Below are positions 1 through 8,076 of a stretch of 35,360 nucleotides of DNA, piece by piece. Location of the stretch: positions 1 through 35,360 of IMG/VR virus record IMGVR_UViG_3300013372_000564. The stretch is one strand, 5' to 3'. How positions within the stretch are numbered: position 1 is the first letter of the stretch; each line of letters opens with the position of its first letter. This DNA is from a virus. Both the position numbers and the translations under genes were made by a program. Under the pieces are notes generated by a model. That model made no database searches and was not told the DNA's origin. It was given only the letters and a program-made list of their open reading frames with translations.

Positions 1-45
1 AAACGGAAATTAAAATGATATTTTCAGACCAATTTAGGAACCATT

Positions 46-483
46 GTGCCATCATATCAGCGTAAACCTACCACTGGTGGGGTTATAATCGGATCGTCGT
101 ATGACGAAGCGCGTACACGCAAGGTAAATGCCGAAGCCGAAATTGCGGAACTGGAACTTGCCAAGATTCGCGGAACTTTGTGCATGACGAACGATGTGGT
201 GGCGGCTTGGGAAAGCGTCCTTCATGCCTGTAAAGCCAAGTTCTTGGCCCTGCCTACAAAAGTCGCTCCAATTTTAGCCACGGAAACAGATGTTGTTGTG
301 GCGAAGGACCATTTGGAGAATGCAATCCGCGAAGCACTGGCGGAACTGTCCAACTACCAGCCCAGCATTGATCCTGTCCGCACTGGATCGGTGTCCGAAG
401 AGGCTCCAGCCGAAACTGCGGTGGTCGAACAGCCCAAGCGTAAAGTCGGACGCCCTAAGAAGGGCCGGACAATAATCGTATGA
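46..483 (+). CDS. terS: Terminase small subunit (Nu1-like)
   Basis: This 145-residue protein probably recognises phage DNA for packaging and recruits the large subunit. It starts at GTG 46 behind an AGGAA ribosome-binding site at 36-40. The region around residues 50-80, with the AWESVLHACKAKFLALPTK pattern, matches the helical core of Nu1-like small terminases. The C-terminus is basic and contains a GRP-type AT-hook-like motif (KRKVGRPKKGR), which could contact DNA. Its stop overlaps the start of the large terminase gene by four bases, the normal operon arrangement. The assignment rests on sequence pattern plus position. Confidence 0.85.
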   Translation: MPSYQRKPTTGGVIIGSSYDEARTRKVNAEAEIAELELAKIRGTLCMTNDVVAAWESVLHACKAKFLALPTKVAPILATETDVVVAKDHLENAIREALAELSNYQPSIDPVRTGSVSEEAPAETAVVEQPKRKVGRPKKGRTIIV

Positions 484-2336
484 TCGAACAAGCCACCAGA
501 GAAGCAGCACTGGAGCAAATGGCGAAGGCCATGAAGCAGATGACGCCACCGCCGCGTATGAGTGTGGCGCAGTGGGCCGACCATGAACGGCGATTGGACT
601 CGCAGAGCAGTTCGGAACCAGGCCGCTGGGTGACATCAAGGGCTGAATACCAGCGTGGCATCATGGACGCTTGCTCTGACCCGCTGGTAAAAGAGGTTGT
701 GGTGATGTGCGGTGCGCAGCTTGGCAAGTCTGAAATGCTGCTGAACACCATTGGCTACCACATGGCCCACGATCCAGCGCCAATTCTGATGATGCAACCA
801 ACCGTGGATATGGCGCAGTCGTTTTCCAAGGACCGTGTGACAGCGGGTCTGTTACGCTCAACCCCTTGCCTTCGGGACAAGGTCAAAGACAGTAAGGCTA
901 AAGATGCAAACAACACTACGCTTCATAAAGTTTTTCCCGGTGGCGCTCTTTCTCTTGTTGGCGCTAACTCTCCTAGTTCCCTTGCTTCTCGCCCGATTCG
1001 TGTTGTTCTTTGCGATGAAGTTGATCGATACCCTCCTTCTGCTGGTGAGGAAGGCGATCCAATATCTCTTGCCAAACGAAGAGCAGCAACCTTCTGGAAC
1101 AGGAAGATCATTCTAGTATCGACACCGACTAACAAGGGCGGAAGCCGGATAGAGTCGGCTTATACGGAAAGTGACCAGCGCAAGTTCATGGTTCCATGCC
1201 ATGAGTGCGGCCACAAACAGGTCTTGGCGTGGTCGAACGTGACTTGGCAGGACGATAATCCCAGCACTGGCGCGTATCACTGCGCTGAATGTGGTTCGGT
1301 CTGGTCCGATACGGATCGGCACAGGGCCGTTCGCAATGGTGAATGGGTTGCAAATGCGCCGTTTAATGGAGTTGCAGGATTCCATCTTAACGCGCTTTAC
1401 TCGCCTTGGTCAGTCCTATCTGACGCAATCGAAGAGTTTTTGGCGGCGCGAAAGAACCCAATGCGGCTCAAAACCTTTGTAAACACCTTCCTTGGTGAGA
1501 CATGGGAAGATGCTGGCGAGGGTGTCGATGATTATGCTGTTGCGCAGCGCAAGGAAGATTACGAAGGCATCCCTGATGAGGTTGTGCTGCTGACGGCTGG
1601 AGCCGACGTTCAGGATGACCGCGTCGAAGTCGAGATTGTGGGCTGGGGCGCTGGCGAAGAAAGCTGGCAGATCGATTACCATGTGATTTATGGCGATCCG
1701 TCCACCACCCAGCTTTGGCACAAGGTCGATGAGGTGTTGCTGGCGACCTATGAGCATCCTTGTGGTGAGCCAATGCTGGTCCGTGCAACCTGTATCGATA
1801 CTGGCGGACACCACACACGGGCCGTTTACAACTATGCCAAGACACGCGCCGGACACAGAGTATTTGCCATTAAGGGTGTTGGCGGAGAGGGTAAACCGAT
1901 TGTCGGGCGTCCGTCCAAGAACAATATCGGCAGGGTTCCGCTGTATCCCATTGGCGTTGATACAGCAAAAGAGGTTCACTACTCGCGACTGAAGATGGAT
2001 GAGGCTGGCCCAGGCTATTGTCACTTCCCCGCCAAGCGGGATGATGAGTATTTTAAGCAGCTAACTGCTGAAAAGCAGATGATTAAATACCATAAAGGCT
2101 TTCCGTCGCGGGTGTGGGTTAAAACCAGAACGCGAAACGAAGCTTTAGACGTTCGAGTGTACGCAATTGCTGCGCTTACTATCCTAAATGTAAATATGGA
2201 TAGCGTGGCCCGTAAGTTTTATGCTAACATGGAAAAGCATAAATTGCCAAATGTCGAAGAAGCTGATAAACCCCATCCATTAACGGCTGGCAAAAAGGCT
2301 GTTCGTAGAGGCGGTTTCGCTAACAACTGGCGCTGA
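480..2336 (+). CDS. terL: Terminase large subunit, GpA family
   Basis: This is the packaging ATPase and nuclease that docks on the portal and cuts and translocates DNA. Within 618 residues there is a deviant Walker A (GAQLGKSE, 78-85), a Walker B ending in DE (VVLCDEVD, 175-182) and a VSTPTNKG coupling motif at 213-220. A zinc-ribbon-like pair of CxxC motifs lies at 240-243 and 268-271. A nuclease-type acidic stretch starts at GADVQDD (374-380). This order and length fit the lambda gpA family (PF05876). The gene overlaps terS by four bases and precedes a gpW-like gene and the portal, as in lambda. Confidence 0.95.
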   Translation: MIEQATREAALEQMAKAMKQMTPPPRMSVAQWADHERRLDSQSSSEPGRWVTSRAEYQRGIMDACSDPLVKEVVVMCGAQLGKSEMLLNTIGYHMAHDPAPILMMQPTVDMAQSFSKDRVTAGLLRSTPCLRDKVKDSKAKDANNTTLHKVFPGGALSLVGANSPSSLASRPIRVVLCDEVDRYPPSAGEEGDPISLAKRRAATFWNRKIILVSTPTNKGGSRIESAYTESDQRKFMVPCHECGHKQVLAWSNVTWQDDNPSTGAYHCAECGSVWSDTDRHRAVRNGEWVANAPFNGVAGFHLNALYSPWSVLSDAIEEFLAARKNPMRLKTFVNTFLGETWEDAGEGVDDYAVAQRKEDYEGIPDEVVLLTAGADVQDDRVEVEIVGWGAGEESWQIDYHVIYGDPSTTQLWHKVDEVLLATYEHPCGEPMLVRATCIDTGGHHTRAVYNYAKTRAGHRVFAIKGVGGEGKPIVGRPSKNNIGRVPLYPIGVDTAKEVHYSRLKMDEAGPGYCHFPAKRDDEYFKQLTAEKQMIKYHKGFPSRVWVKTRTRNEALDVRVYAIAALTILNVNMDSVARKFYANMEKHKLPNVEEADKPHPLTAGKKAVRRGGFANNWR

Positions 2337-2342
2337 GGGATA

Positions 2343-2930
2343 ATGGCTAATCTTTTTGACGAGAATGAAGCACCAGAGGGCGAACCACTGAAGATCGTTG
2401 TCGGCGATTTTATTCAGTGGAAAAAGACGGCTCTGGCAGAGACATATCCCCCTGCACTTTACTCTGCAAACTATGTTGCGCGGATTACTGGCGGCGGCAG
2501 CACTGAAATACAATTACCAGCCGTTGAGCGTACAGGTTATTATCTGTTTACGGCAAGTAGCGCCACATCTGCTTCATTTACACCTGGCTTCTACCACTGG
2601 CAGCTTGAAATTGTGCAAACGTCAAGCAACAACCGTATTGTTGTTGAGCGCGGCGAGTTCGAGGCCATTCAGGACTTGGATGTAAACGGCGCTGATCCAC
2701 GCACCCACGCTGAAATCATGTTGGACAAGATTGAGTCTTTGCTACAGGGCCGCGCTGACAAGGACGTATCATCCTATTCTATCCAAGGCCGCTCTATTGC
2801 CAAAATGTCTATTGTGGACCTATTGCAGTGGCGTGATTATTATCGCAAAGAAGTTTTGAAACAGCGGCGCGATAATGCCATTGCTCTTGGCAAGCCGACC
2901 AAGACCACGATGAAGGTGCGTTTCCTATGA
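2343..2930 (+). CDS. gpW-like head-tail joining protein with extra N-terminal domain
   Basis: The gene sits exactly where lambda gpW lies, between large terminase and portal, and overlaps the portal start by four bases. Residues about 120-195 (SIQGRSIAKMSIVDLLQWRDYYRKE region) look like the small helical gpW fold that plugs the portal. The first ~110 residues look beta-rich, with many Thr/Ser/Tyr, and have no counterpart in lambda gpW, which is only about 68 residues. The protein therefore appears to be a two-domain version. The role is inferred from position and the C-terminal pattern; I cannot name the N-terminal domain. Confidence 0.6.
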   Translation: MANLFDENEAPEGEPLKIVVGDFIQWKKTALAETYPPALYSANYVARITGGGSTEIQLPAVERTGYYLFTASSATSASFTPGFYHWQLEIVQTSSNNRIVVERGEFEAIQDLDVNGADPRTHAEIMLDKIESLLQGRADKDVSSYSIQGRSIAKMSIVDLLQWRDYYRKEVLKQRRDNAIALGKPTKTTMKVRFL

Positions 2931-4405
2931 GTTTGTGGCGTGAAGCACTGGGCTTACCCCCAAAGGTACAGAACAAGGTAGCGAAGCGTAACTATCACGC
3001 TGCCAACACTGGTCGCCTATTTGCCGACTTTATGGCGTCGAGCCGTAGCCCAGACAGTGAACTGCGCCCTGACCTTGTCTTGATGCGCAACCGTTCGCGT
3101 GAACTGGCGCGGAATGATGTCTACGTTAAGCGTTTTATGAACTTGCTGAAGACCAACGTGGTCGGCGACAAGGGTATGACCCTGCAAGTCAAGGCGCGGA
3201 ACACAAACGGATCGTTGGATTCAATTGGCAACCAAATCATTGAAGACAGCTTTTACCAGTTCGCTCTTAAAGGTAACTGCACGGCAGATGGTCGCCTAAG
3301 CTGGATTGACCTACAGAAATATGTGATAGAAGCGACTGCGCGTGATGGCGAGGCGCTTATCCAGATCGTGAAAAACCGTGTGTTTATTCATGGCATTGCA
3401 TTCCACCCTATCGAATCTGACCAGATCGATGAGCAGAAGAACGAGAAGCTGCGTAACGGACGCGAAATCCGCATGGGCGTTGAGGTCGATGAGTTCCAGC
3501 GCCCTGTCGCCTATTGGGTAAAGAAGCGTCACCCTGGCGATTCTGAATTTTCGTCCATTTCCATCAATTCATCCAACCGTATTGATGCCAAGAACATCAT
3601 CCACGTTTACGATCCGCTTCGCGCTGGTCAGACACGCGGCGAACCTTGGTTGGCTCCTGCCATGAGCCAGTTGAAGATGCTGAACGCTCACCGTGAGGCT
3701 GAATTGGTCGCATCGCGTATGGCCGCGTCCAAGATGGGCTTCTTTACGTCAGACACTGGCGAAGATGCGCCAGCCGACGATTACGACAACACTGTCCCTA
3801 TCATCGACGCGGAACCTGGCACGTTTCACCAGTTACCTAACGGCGTTGACTTTAAACCATTTGATCCATCGCATCCGGCGACTGCGTTCAGCGACTTCCA
3901 GAAGGGCATTATTCGTGGGATAGCTTCTGGTCTTGGCGTATCTTACGCTGCGCTGTCGAACGATTTGGAAGGCACATCGTACAGTTCGATCCGTCAGGGT
4001 GCATTGGAAGAGCGTGATAGCTACAAGATGATGCAGCAGTTCCTGATGGAGCATTTTGTTATTCCTGCGTACAATGCTTGGCTTATGCACGTTATGGAGT
4101 TCGGATTTATTCCAATTCCAGCATCGCGCTTTGATAAGTTTTCGTCTGCATCAAGTTTCCGCCCCCGTGGTTGGCAGTGGGTCGATCCACAAAAGGAAAT
4201 CAACGCAGCGGTTACAGCTATGCACAATGGCGTTATGTCGATGCAGGACGTTGCTGGTCAGTATGGCCGCGATGTTGAAGAGACATTTAGCCAGTGGCAG
4301 CGTGACAAGGAAATGGCGGACGCTTTTGGCCTTGAATTGGCATTCTTCCCGTTTGGTGCGAATGAAGCAGGCAAGGGTCAAGATGAACCAGAACCGATTG
4401 TTTGA
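2927..4405 (+). CDS. Portal protein, lambda family
   Basis: This 492-residue protein should form the dodecameric portal at the capsid vertex through which DNA enters and leaves. The N-terminal pattern (RSRELARNDVYVKRFMNLLKTNVVG, about residues 56-80) and the central RAGQTRGEPWLAPAM stretch are typical of lambda-type portals (PF05136). The length is close to lambda gpB. The gene overlaps the upstream gpW-like gene and is followed by a 53-base gap before the capsid gene. That gap contains a short GTTTC/GAAAC dyad followed by T-rich sequence (about 4429-4448) that may be a weak terminator. Confidence 0.93.
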   Translation: MSLWREALGLPPKVQNKVAKRNYHAANTGRLFADFMASSRSPDSELRPDLVLMRNRSRELARNDVYVKRFMNLLKTNVVGDKGMTLQVKARNTNGSLDSIGNQIIEDSFYQFALKGNCTADGRLSWIDLQKYVIEATARDGEALIQIVKNRVFIHGIAFHPIESDQIDEQKNEKLRNGREIRMGVEVDEFQRPVAYWVKKRHPGDSEFSSISINSSNRIDAKNIIHVYDPLRAGQTRGEPWLAPAMSQLKMLNAHREAELVASRMAASKMGFFTSDTGEDAPADDYDNTVPIIDAEPGTFHQLPNGVDFKPFDPSHPATAFSDFQKGIIRGIASGLGVSYAALSNDLEGTSYSSIRQGALEERDSYKMMQQFLMEHFVIPAYNAWLMHVMEFGFIPIPASRFDKFSSASSFRPRGWQWVDPQKEINAAVTAMHNGVMSMQDVAGQYGRDVEETFSQWQRDKEMADAFGLELAFFPFGANEAGKGQDEPEPIV

Positions 4406-4458
4406 TTGTTGCATGATTTGGTGTTATTGTTTCGCTGAAACGCTTTTTGGAGCAATTT

Positions 4459-6375
4459 ATGTCAAAAGTTGAAAATGCTGTAGAAGCAGAGGTTGTAGAA
4501 ACTGAAGTTGCTGTAGAGGTTGAGGTTGTTGAGGCCGAAGTCGCTGAAGAAGCAACTGAAGTGGCGACTGAAGAAGCAACCGAAGAGCCTACTGAGGAAG
4601 AGCGTAAAGCCGCTGACCTTGAGCGCCGTTCTGCCGCTGTTGACATTGCTGTTCGTGGCGTTGACGAAAAGAAGCGTACCGTATCTATTGCGGTATCGTC
4701 GGAACTTCCTGTCGAACGCTCGTTTGGAAAAGAAATCCTTGTTCATGAGCCGAATGCTATTGATATGGCATTTTTGTCATCTGGCCGTGCGCCGTTGCTA
4801 CTGGACCATGATATGGAGCGCCAGATTGGCGTAATTGAATCTGTTAGTCTCGATGCTGATAGGGTGCTTAGGGCGAATGTCCGCTTTGGCCGCTCTGCTT
4901 TGGCGCAAGAGATTTTTCAGGACGTTGTCGATGGTATTCGCGGAAATGTCTCCGTCGGATACCGCGTCAACAAAATGGAGCGGTCCACGACGAATAAGGA
5001 CGAGTACCTTGTTCGCTCTTGGTCGGTCCTGGAGGTATCTGTCGTTTCCATCCCCGCTGATCAGTCAGTCGGTGTGGGGCGTAGCGCGGCTGCTCTCGAA
5101 CCCCAACCCAAAGTTGAACCATCTATCAAAAAGGAAGTCAAAATGACTGACGAAGTAAATATGGATGCGGTTCGTGCAGAAGCTGCTGAAGCCGCTGCTC
5201 GTAACGCCTCCGCAATCATCGAACTCGCCGCTCGTCACAACAAACGTGACCTTGGCGATGCCGCCCTCCGTTCGGGCAAGAGCATTGAACAGTTCCGTGG
5301 TGAACTGCTTGACGTAATCGGTTCGGACAAGCCGCTTGAAAACGAAAACATCGGCATGACGAAAAAAGAAATTCGTCAGTTCTCGGTTGTTCGTGCTATT
5401 GCTGCTCTTGCAAACCCAAGTGACCGTCGCCTCCGCGAAGCTGCTGCATTCGAGTTTGAAGTCTCGGAAGCTGCTGCACAGCGTTATGGCCGTGGCGCAC
5501 AGGGCGTTATGCTCCCAACCGACGTTCTTGGCGTCTGGAAGCGCGACCTGAACACCTCGGACGACAACGAAATCGTTGCAACCAACTTGCTTGCTAACGA
5601 GTTTATCGACGTTCTGCGTAACTCTTCGTCCGTAATGCAAGCTGGTGCGCGTATGCTCCCAGGTCTTGTTGGCAACGTAGCTATCCCTAAGAAGACTGCT
5701 GCATCTGCTTCTGGCTGGATCAGCACCGAAGGCGGCGCTGCTTCTGAATCAGAACCAACCTTCGGCACAGTTTCGCTGACGCCAAAGAATGTTGGTGCAT
5801 TTACCGACATGACCCGTCAGTTGATCCTCCAATCGACTCCTGCCATTGAGCAGTTGGTCCGTGACGATTTGACACAGGCTCTGGCCTTGGCAATCGACAA
5901 GGGCGCATTGGAAGGCTCAGGTTCGTCCGGTCAGCCAACAGGTATCTTGAACACCAGCGGTGTAAACAAGCCAACCTCGTTTGCTGCTGCTGTACCAACC
6001 TTTGCTGAAATGGTTGCGATGGAAACTGCTGTTGCAGAAGACAACGCTCTGTTCGGTAACTTGGCCTACATCACGGACGCAGCCACTTACGGCGGTCTGA
6101 AGACAAAGGCAAAGGACGCTGGTTCGGGCATGTTCGTCCTCGAAGGCGGTCAAGCCAACGGTTACAACGTAATCCGCACTCAGCAAGCAACTGCTGGTAA
6201 CGTTTATTTTGGGAATTTCGCTGACTGCATGATCGGCATGTGGGGCGGATTGGATCTCACCGTAGATCCTTATACCGCATCGACAACCGGAACTGTCCGC
6301 ATTGTTGCGCTTCAGACGATTGACGTTGCACTTCGCAACGCAGTCTCGTTCGCATACAACAACGACGGAGCATAA
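4459..6375 (+). CDS. Fused HK97-type prohead protease and major capsid protein
   Basis: One 638-residue frame carries two functions. Residues about 60-210 are a U35-like prohead protease, with His117 in LLLDHD and Ser165 in GNVSVGY as likely catalytic residues. Residues about 229-638 are an HK97-fold major capsid protein with its helical delta/scaffold-like region first. The first ~50 residues are an unusual Glu/Val-rich acidic tail. I chose ATG 4459 because GGAG at 4449-4452 is correctly spaced; a TTG at 4447 lies inside that site. In many phages these are two genes. The capsid half visibly favours C-ending codons, as expected for a highly expressed gene. No separate scaffold gene is seen. 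Confidence 0.9.
   Translation: MSKVENAVEAEVVETEVAVEVEVVEAEVAEEATEVATEEATEEPTEEERKAADLERRSAAVDIAVRGVDEKKRTVSIAVSSELPVERSFGKEILVHEPNAIDMAFLSSGRAPLLLDHDMERQIGVIESVSLDADRVLRANVRFGRSALAQEIFQDVVDGIRGNVSVGYRVNKMERSTTNKDEYLVRSWSVLEVSVVSIPADQSVGVGRSAAALEPQPKVEPSIKKEVKMTDEVNMDAVRAEAAEAAARNASAIIELAARHNKRDLGDAALRSGKSIEQFRGELLDVIGSDKPLENENIGMTKKEIRQFSVVRAIAALANPSDRRLREAAAFEFEVSEAAAQRYGRGAQGVMLPTDVLGVWKRDLNTSDDNEIVATNLLANEFIDVLRNSSSVMQAGARMLPGLVGNVAIPKKTAASASGWISTEGGAASESEPTFGTVSLTPKNVGAFTDMTRQLILQSTPAIEQLVRDDLTQALALAIDKGALEGSGSSGQPTGILNTSGVNKPTSFAAAVPTFAEMVAMETAVAEDNALFGNLAYITDAATYGGLKTKAKDAGSGMFVLEGGQANGYNVIRTQQATAGNVYFGNFADCMIGMWGGLDLTVDPYTASTTGTVRIVALQTIDVALRNAVSFAYNNDGA
5143..6375 (+). CDS. Possible internal start giving free major capsid protein
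   Basis: Inside the fused gene, ATG 5143 (residue 229) is preceded by AAGGAAG at 5131-5137 with good spacing, and it is in frame. Starting here would give a 410-residue protein beginning MTDEVNMDAV, a normal length for an HK97-type capsid precursor. This would let the phage make hundreds of capsid subunits for each protease-capsid fusion, comparable in principle to the nested C/Nu3 genes of lambda. The site is seen in the sequence; its use is inference. Confidence 0.55.
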   Translation: MTDEVNMDAVRAEAAEAAARNASAIIELAARHNKRDLGDAALRSGKSIEQFRGELLDVIGSDKPLENENIGMTKKEIRQFSVVRAIAALANPSDRRLREAAAFEFEVSEAAAQRYGRGAQGVMLPTDVLGVWKRDLNTSDDNEIVATNLLANEFIDVLRNSSSVMQAGARMLPGLVGNVAIPKKTAASASGWISTEGGAASESEPTFGTVSLTPKNVGAFTDMTRQLILQSTPAIEQLVRDDLTQALALAIDKGALEGSGSSGQPTGILNTSGVNKPTSFAAAVPTFAEMVAMETAVAEDNALFGNLAYITDAATYGGLKTKAKDAGSGMFVLEGGQANGYNVIRTQQATAGNVYFGNFADCMIGMWGGLDLTVDPYTASTTGTVRIVALQTIDVALRNAVSFAYNNDGA

Positions 6376-6380
6376 GAAAT

Positions 6381-6419
6381 GTTGAGGGCTGATATTTGGA
6401 AGTCATATCAGCCCTCGAC
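6381..6419 (+). terminator. Hairpin terminator after the capsid gene
   Basis: Bases 6381-6395 pair with 6405-6419 (15 pairs, one G-T wobble; core GAGGGCTGATAT / ATATCAGCCCTC is perfect) around a 9-base loop. TTCTTT follows immediately. This resembles an intrinsic terminator or attenuator that would trim transcription after the abundant capsid message. Confidence 0.65.
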
Positions 6420-6435
6420 TTCTTTGGAGAATGAT

Positions 6436-6672
6436 ATGCAATACAAGTGCATTCGTGGCGTAATAACATCGCAAGGCCCATTGGCTATTGGTGACGTTAC
6501 TACTCTTCCACACAGCGAAGCTTTGGTGCTTATCGCTCATAAGAAAATCGAAATCTTTGAAGAGGCAGTCCGCGTGGCTGAAGCACCAAAGGTTGAGCAT
6601 CGTGATCCTGTAGCCACAGAAATAGAAAATCACGATCCTGTCATTAAGCGCAGTTCCAAGAATGGGGATTGA
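6436..6672 (+). CDS. Small unknown protein after capsid
   Basis: This 78-residue protein of unknown function lies between the capsid and the head-tail joiner, where many siphoviruses keep a short gene of this kind. I chose ATG 6436 because GGAG at 6426-6429 precedes it by six bases. An upstream in-frame ATG at 6379 would place the 6381-6419 hairpin inside the coding region and lacks a ribosome-binding site. The first ~50 residues are compact and mixed hydrophobic (QYKCIRGVITSQGPLAIGD); the tail is charged. It overlaps the next gene by 11 bases. Confidence 0.7.
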   Translation: MQYKCIRGVITSQGPLAIGDVTTLPHSEALVLIAHKKIEIFEEAVRVAEAPKVEHRDPVATEIENHDPVIKRSSKNGD

Positions 6673-6973
6673 GAGCGCAAATGACATTCTCGATTTCTTT
6701 GAAGTCGATGATTTTGCAGACACTGCCACCTACACACCCGTAGGTGGTAGTGCTGTTTCTGTGAACGGTATCTTTGATGCCCCTCAAGCCAGCCGTGGCG
6801 CAACAGACCTGATGGACATCACAATTCCATCACCACAGTTTGTTTGCCGCACTGCTGACGTACCTTTGGCCGCTGACGGCGATGAAATCATCATTCGCTC
6901 TGTCGCCTATAACGTGCGTGTTGTTTTAACTGATGGAACTGGCGTAAGTACCCTTATTCTCGAAAAGGTGTAG
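6662..6973 (+). CDS. Head-tail joining protein, gpFII-like
   Basis: The protein is 103 residues, close to the 117 of lambda gpFII, the ring protein that joins capsid and tail. The opening SANDILDFFEVDDFADTATY and a following V-x-G-I-F-D segment match the pattern of the FII/phage attachment family. It is preceded by the small post-capsid gene and followed two bases later by the first tail-terminator-like gene, the order expected at the head-tail boundary. No strong ribosome-binding site is seen, so it may be translationally coupled to the overlapping upstream gene. Confidence 0.6.
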   Translation: MGIESANDILDFFEVDDFADTATYTPVGGSAVSVNGIFDAPQASRGATDLMDITIPSPQFVCRTADVPLAADGDEIIIRSVAYNVRVVLTDGTGVSTLILEKV

Positions 6974-6974
6974 T

Positions 6975-7490
6975 ATGAGCCACGTTCGGCAACAGATCAG
7001 AGATTATGCTGCAAACCTATTGATTAATTTCATCTACGACAGGTTCGGTATTGTCATACAGGACCGTTTTGGCGCGAATCTTGCCCCAAGAGTAGGCGAA
7101 GATTTGCTTTCTACTGGCACAATGTACAAATTTCGTAAGTATGCGCTTGATGAGGCGCAGCTTCCAGCTTTGCTTGTTTACACAACAAACGATGTAACAA
7201 GACTAGCTACTATGGGCAATCGCACCTTGTCACACAGCCTTGAACTACGGGTTGATGTGATTAACAAGGGATCAAGCATTAATATATTCGAGAACATTGA
7301 AGGTTTCTGCGCTGAATTAAATAGTGCCTTTGAAACTGATTACACCTTCAGAGGCCTTGTCAAAAGCTGTGTTCTGACACAGTCGGATTTTAGCGTCGAT
7401 ACAACTGGTGAAAAGGCAATCGGCACTGGCAAGATGATCTTTGATGTTAGGTATATGACCGCCATCGATAACTGCCAGGTGTCCATTTAA
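6975..7490 (+). CDS. Tail terminator-like protein, paralogue 1
   Basis: This 171-residue protein is clearly homologous to the next gene. Both begin MSH..QIRD, share a KYALD/SYALD-DAxLPA segment, VDxxxKGSS, and GLVKSCxLxxSD followed by GEK. The length, position before the tail tube genes and pattern suggest a gpU-like tail terminator, the ring that ends tail growth. This copy has an extra segment of about 26 residues near the N-terminus (YDRFGIVIQDRFGANLAPRV). Its stop overlaps the next ATG. The family call is inference from context and fold-like pattern. Confidence 0.5.
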   Translation: MSHVRQQIRDYAANLLINFIYDRFGIVIQDRFGANLAPRVGEDLLSTGTMYKFRKYALDEAQLPALLVYTTNDVTRLATMGNRTLSHSLELRVDVINKGSSINIFENIEGFCAELNSAFETDYTFRGLVKSCVLTQSDFSVDTTGEKAIGTGKMIFDVRYMTAIDNCQVSI

Positions 7491-7933
7491 TGTCGCACAT
7501 TAATAACCAGATTCGCGACCGAATCGCTGCAATCATTGGCGCTTTGCCATTCTTCTCTGGTCGCGTGTATAAGATGCGATCCTATGCGCTGGATGATGCC
7601 AAGCTACCAGCGGCTGTTATCTATACGAACAGCCAAAGCAGTTCATTGGCAACCATAGGTACGAAAACAGCCATCGGATCACTGCAAGTATATGTTGATA
7701 TTTTTATTAAGGGATCAAGTGCGACTATCGTGAACCAAATAGATGACGCTTGTGTTCTGATTGAGGACGCGGTTGGTTCTGATTTCCAGTTGTCAGGATT
7801 GGTGAAAAGCTGTATTCTATCTGAGTCTGACGTTGACATTAATGTTGAAGGCGAGAAGCCAGTTGCTAATGCACGGTTGTCTTACGCAGTCCAATATGTT
7901 ACGCTTCTTGCTGATCTGGAGACACCGCGATGA
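7490..7933 (+). CDS. Tail terminator-like protein, paralogue 2
   Basis: The protein is 147 residues, nearer to the usual length of gpU-like terminators than its upstream paralogue. Shared motifs include LPAAVIYTN, VDIFIKGSS and GLVKSCILSESDVD. The start overlaps the upstream stop by one base, and the stop overlaps the next ATG by four. Two tandem copies raise the possibility that one is the true terminator and the other a gpZ-like or ring component that has diverged. Confidence 0.55.
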   Translation: MSHINNQIRDRIAAIIGALPFFSGRVYKMRSYALDDAKLPAAVIYTNSQSSSLATIGTKTAIGSLQVYVDIFIKGSSATIVNQIDDACVLIEDAVGSDFQLSGLVKSCILSESDVDINVEGEKPVANARLSYAVQYVTLLADLETPR

Positions 7934-8076
7934 AGATGGTCAAAATTTACAACGCCCAAGGTGATGAAATACTCGCTTGTGAGGTCGATCTGGCAAATTA
8001 CCAATCCAAGGGTTGGGATGTAAAGAAGGCTGTGAAGCCAAAGGTTCAAGTAGAGAAAGTCGAGGAGTCTGAGTAA
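7930..8076 (+). CDS. Small unknown protein between tail terminator and tail tube
   Basis: This frame encodes 48 residues starting MKMVKIYNAQGDEI. It overlaps the upstream gene by four bases (ATGA) and its TAA shares a base with the ATG of the tail tube gene (TAATG), so it completely fills the gap between two structural genes. The first half is neutral, the second half is Lys/Val/Glu-rich. The perfect fit to the operon argues that it is real. I recognise no function. Confidence 0.65.
   Translation: MKMVKIYNAQGDEILACEVDLANYQSKGWDVKKAVKPKVQVEKVEESE

Noticed and set aside
6379-6435. N-terminal extension of the post-capsid small protein from ATG 6379
   Set aside because: It would translate through the 6381-6419 hairpin and has no ribosome-binding site, whereas ATG 6436 has one.
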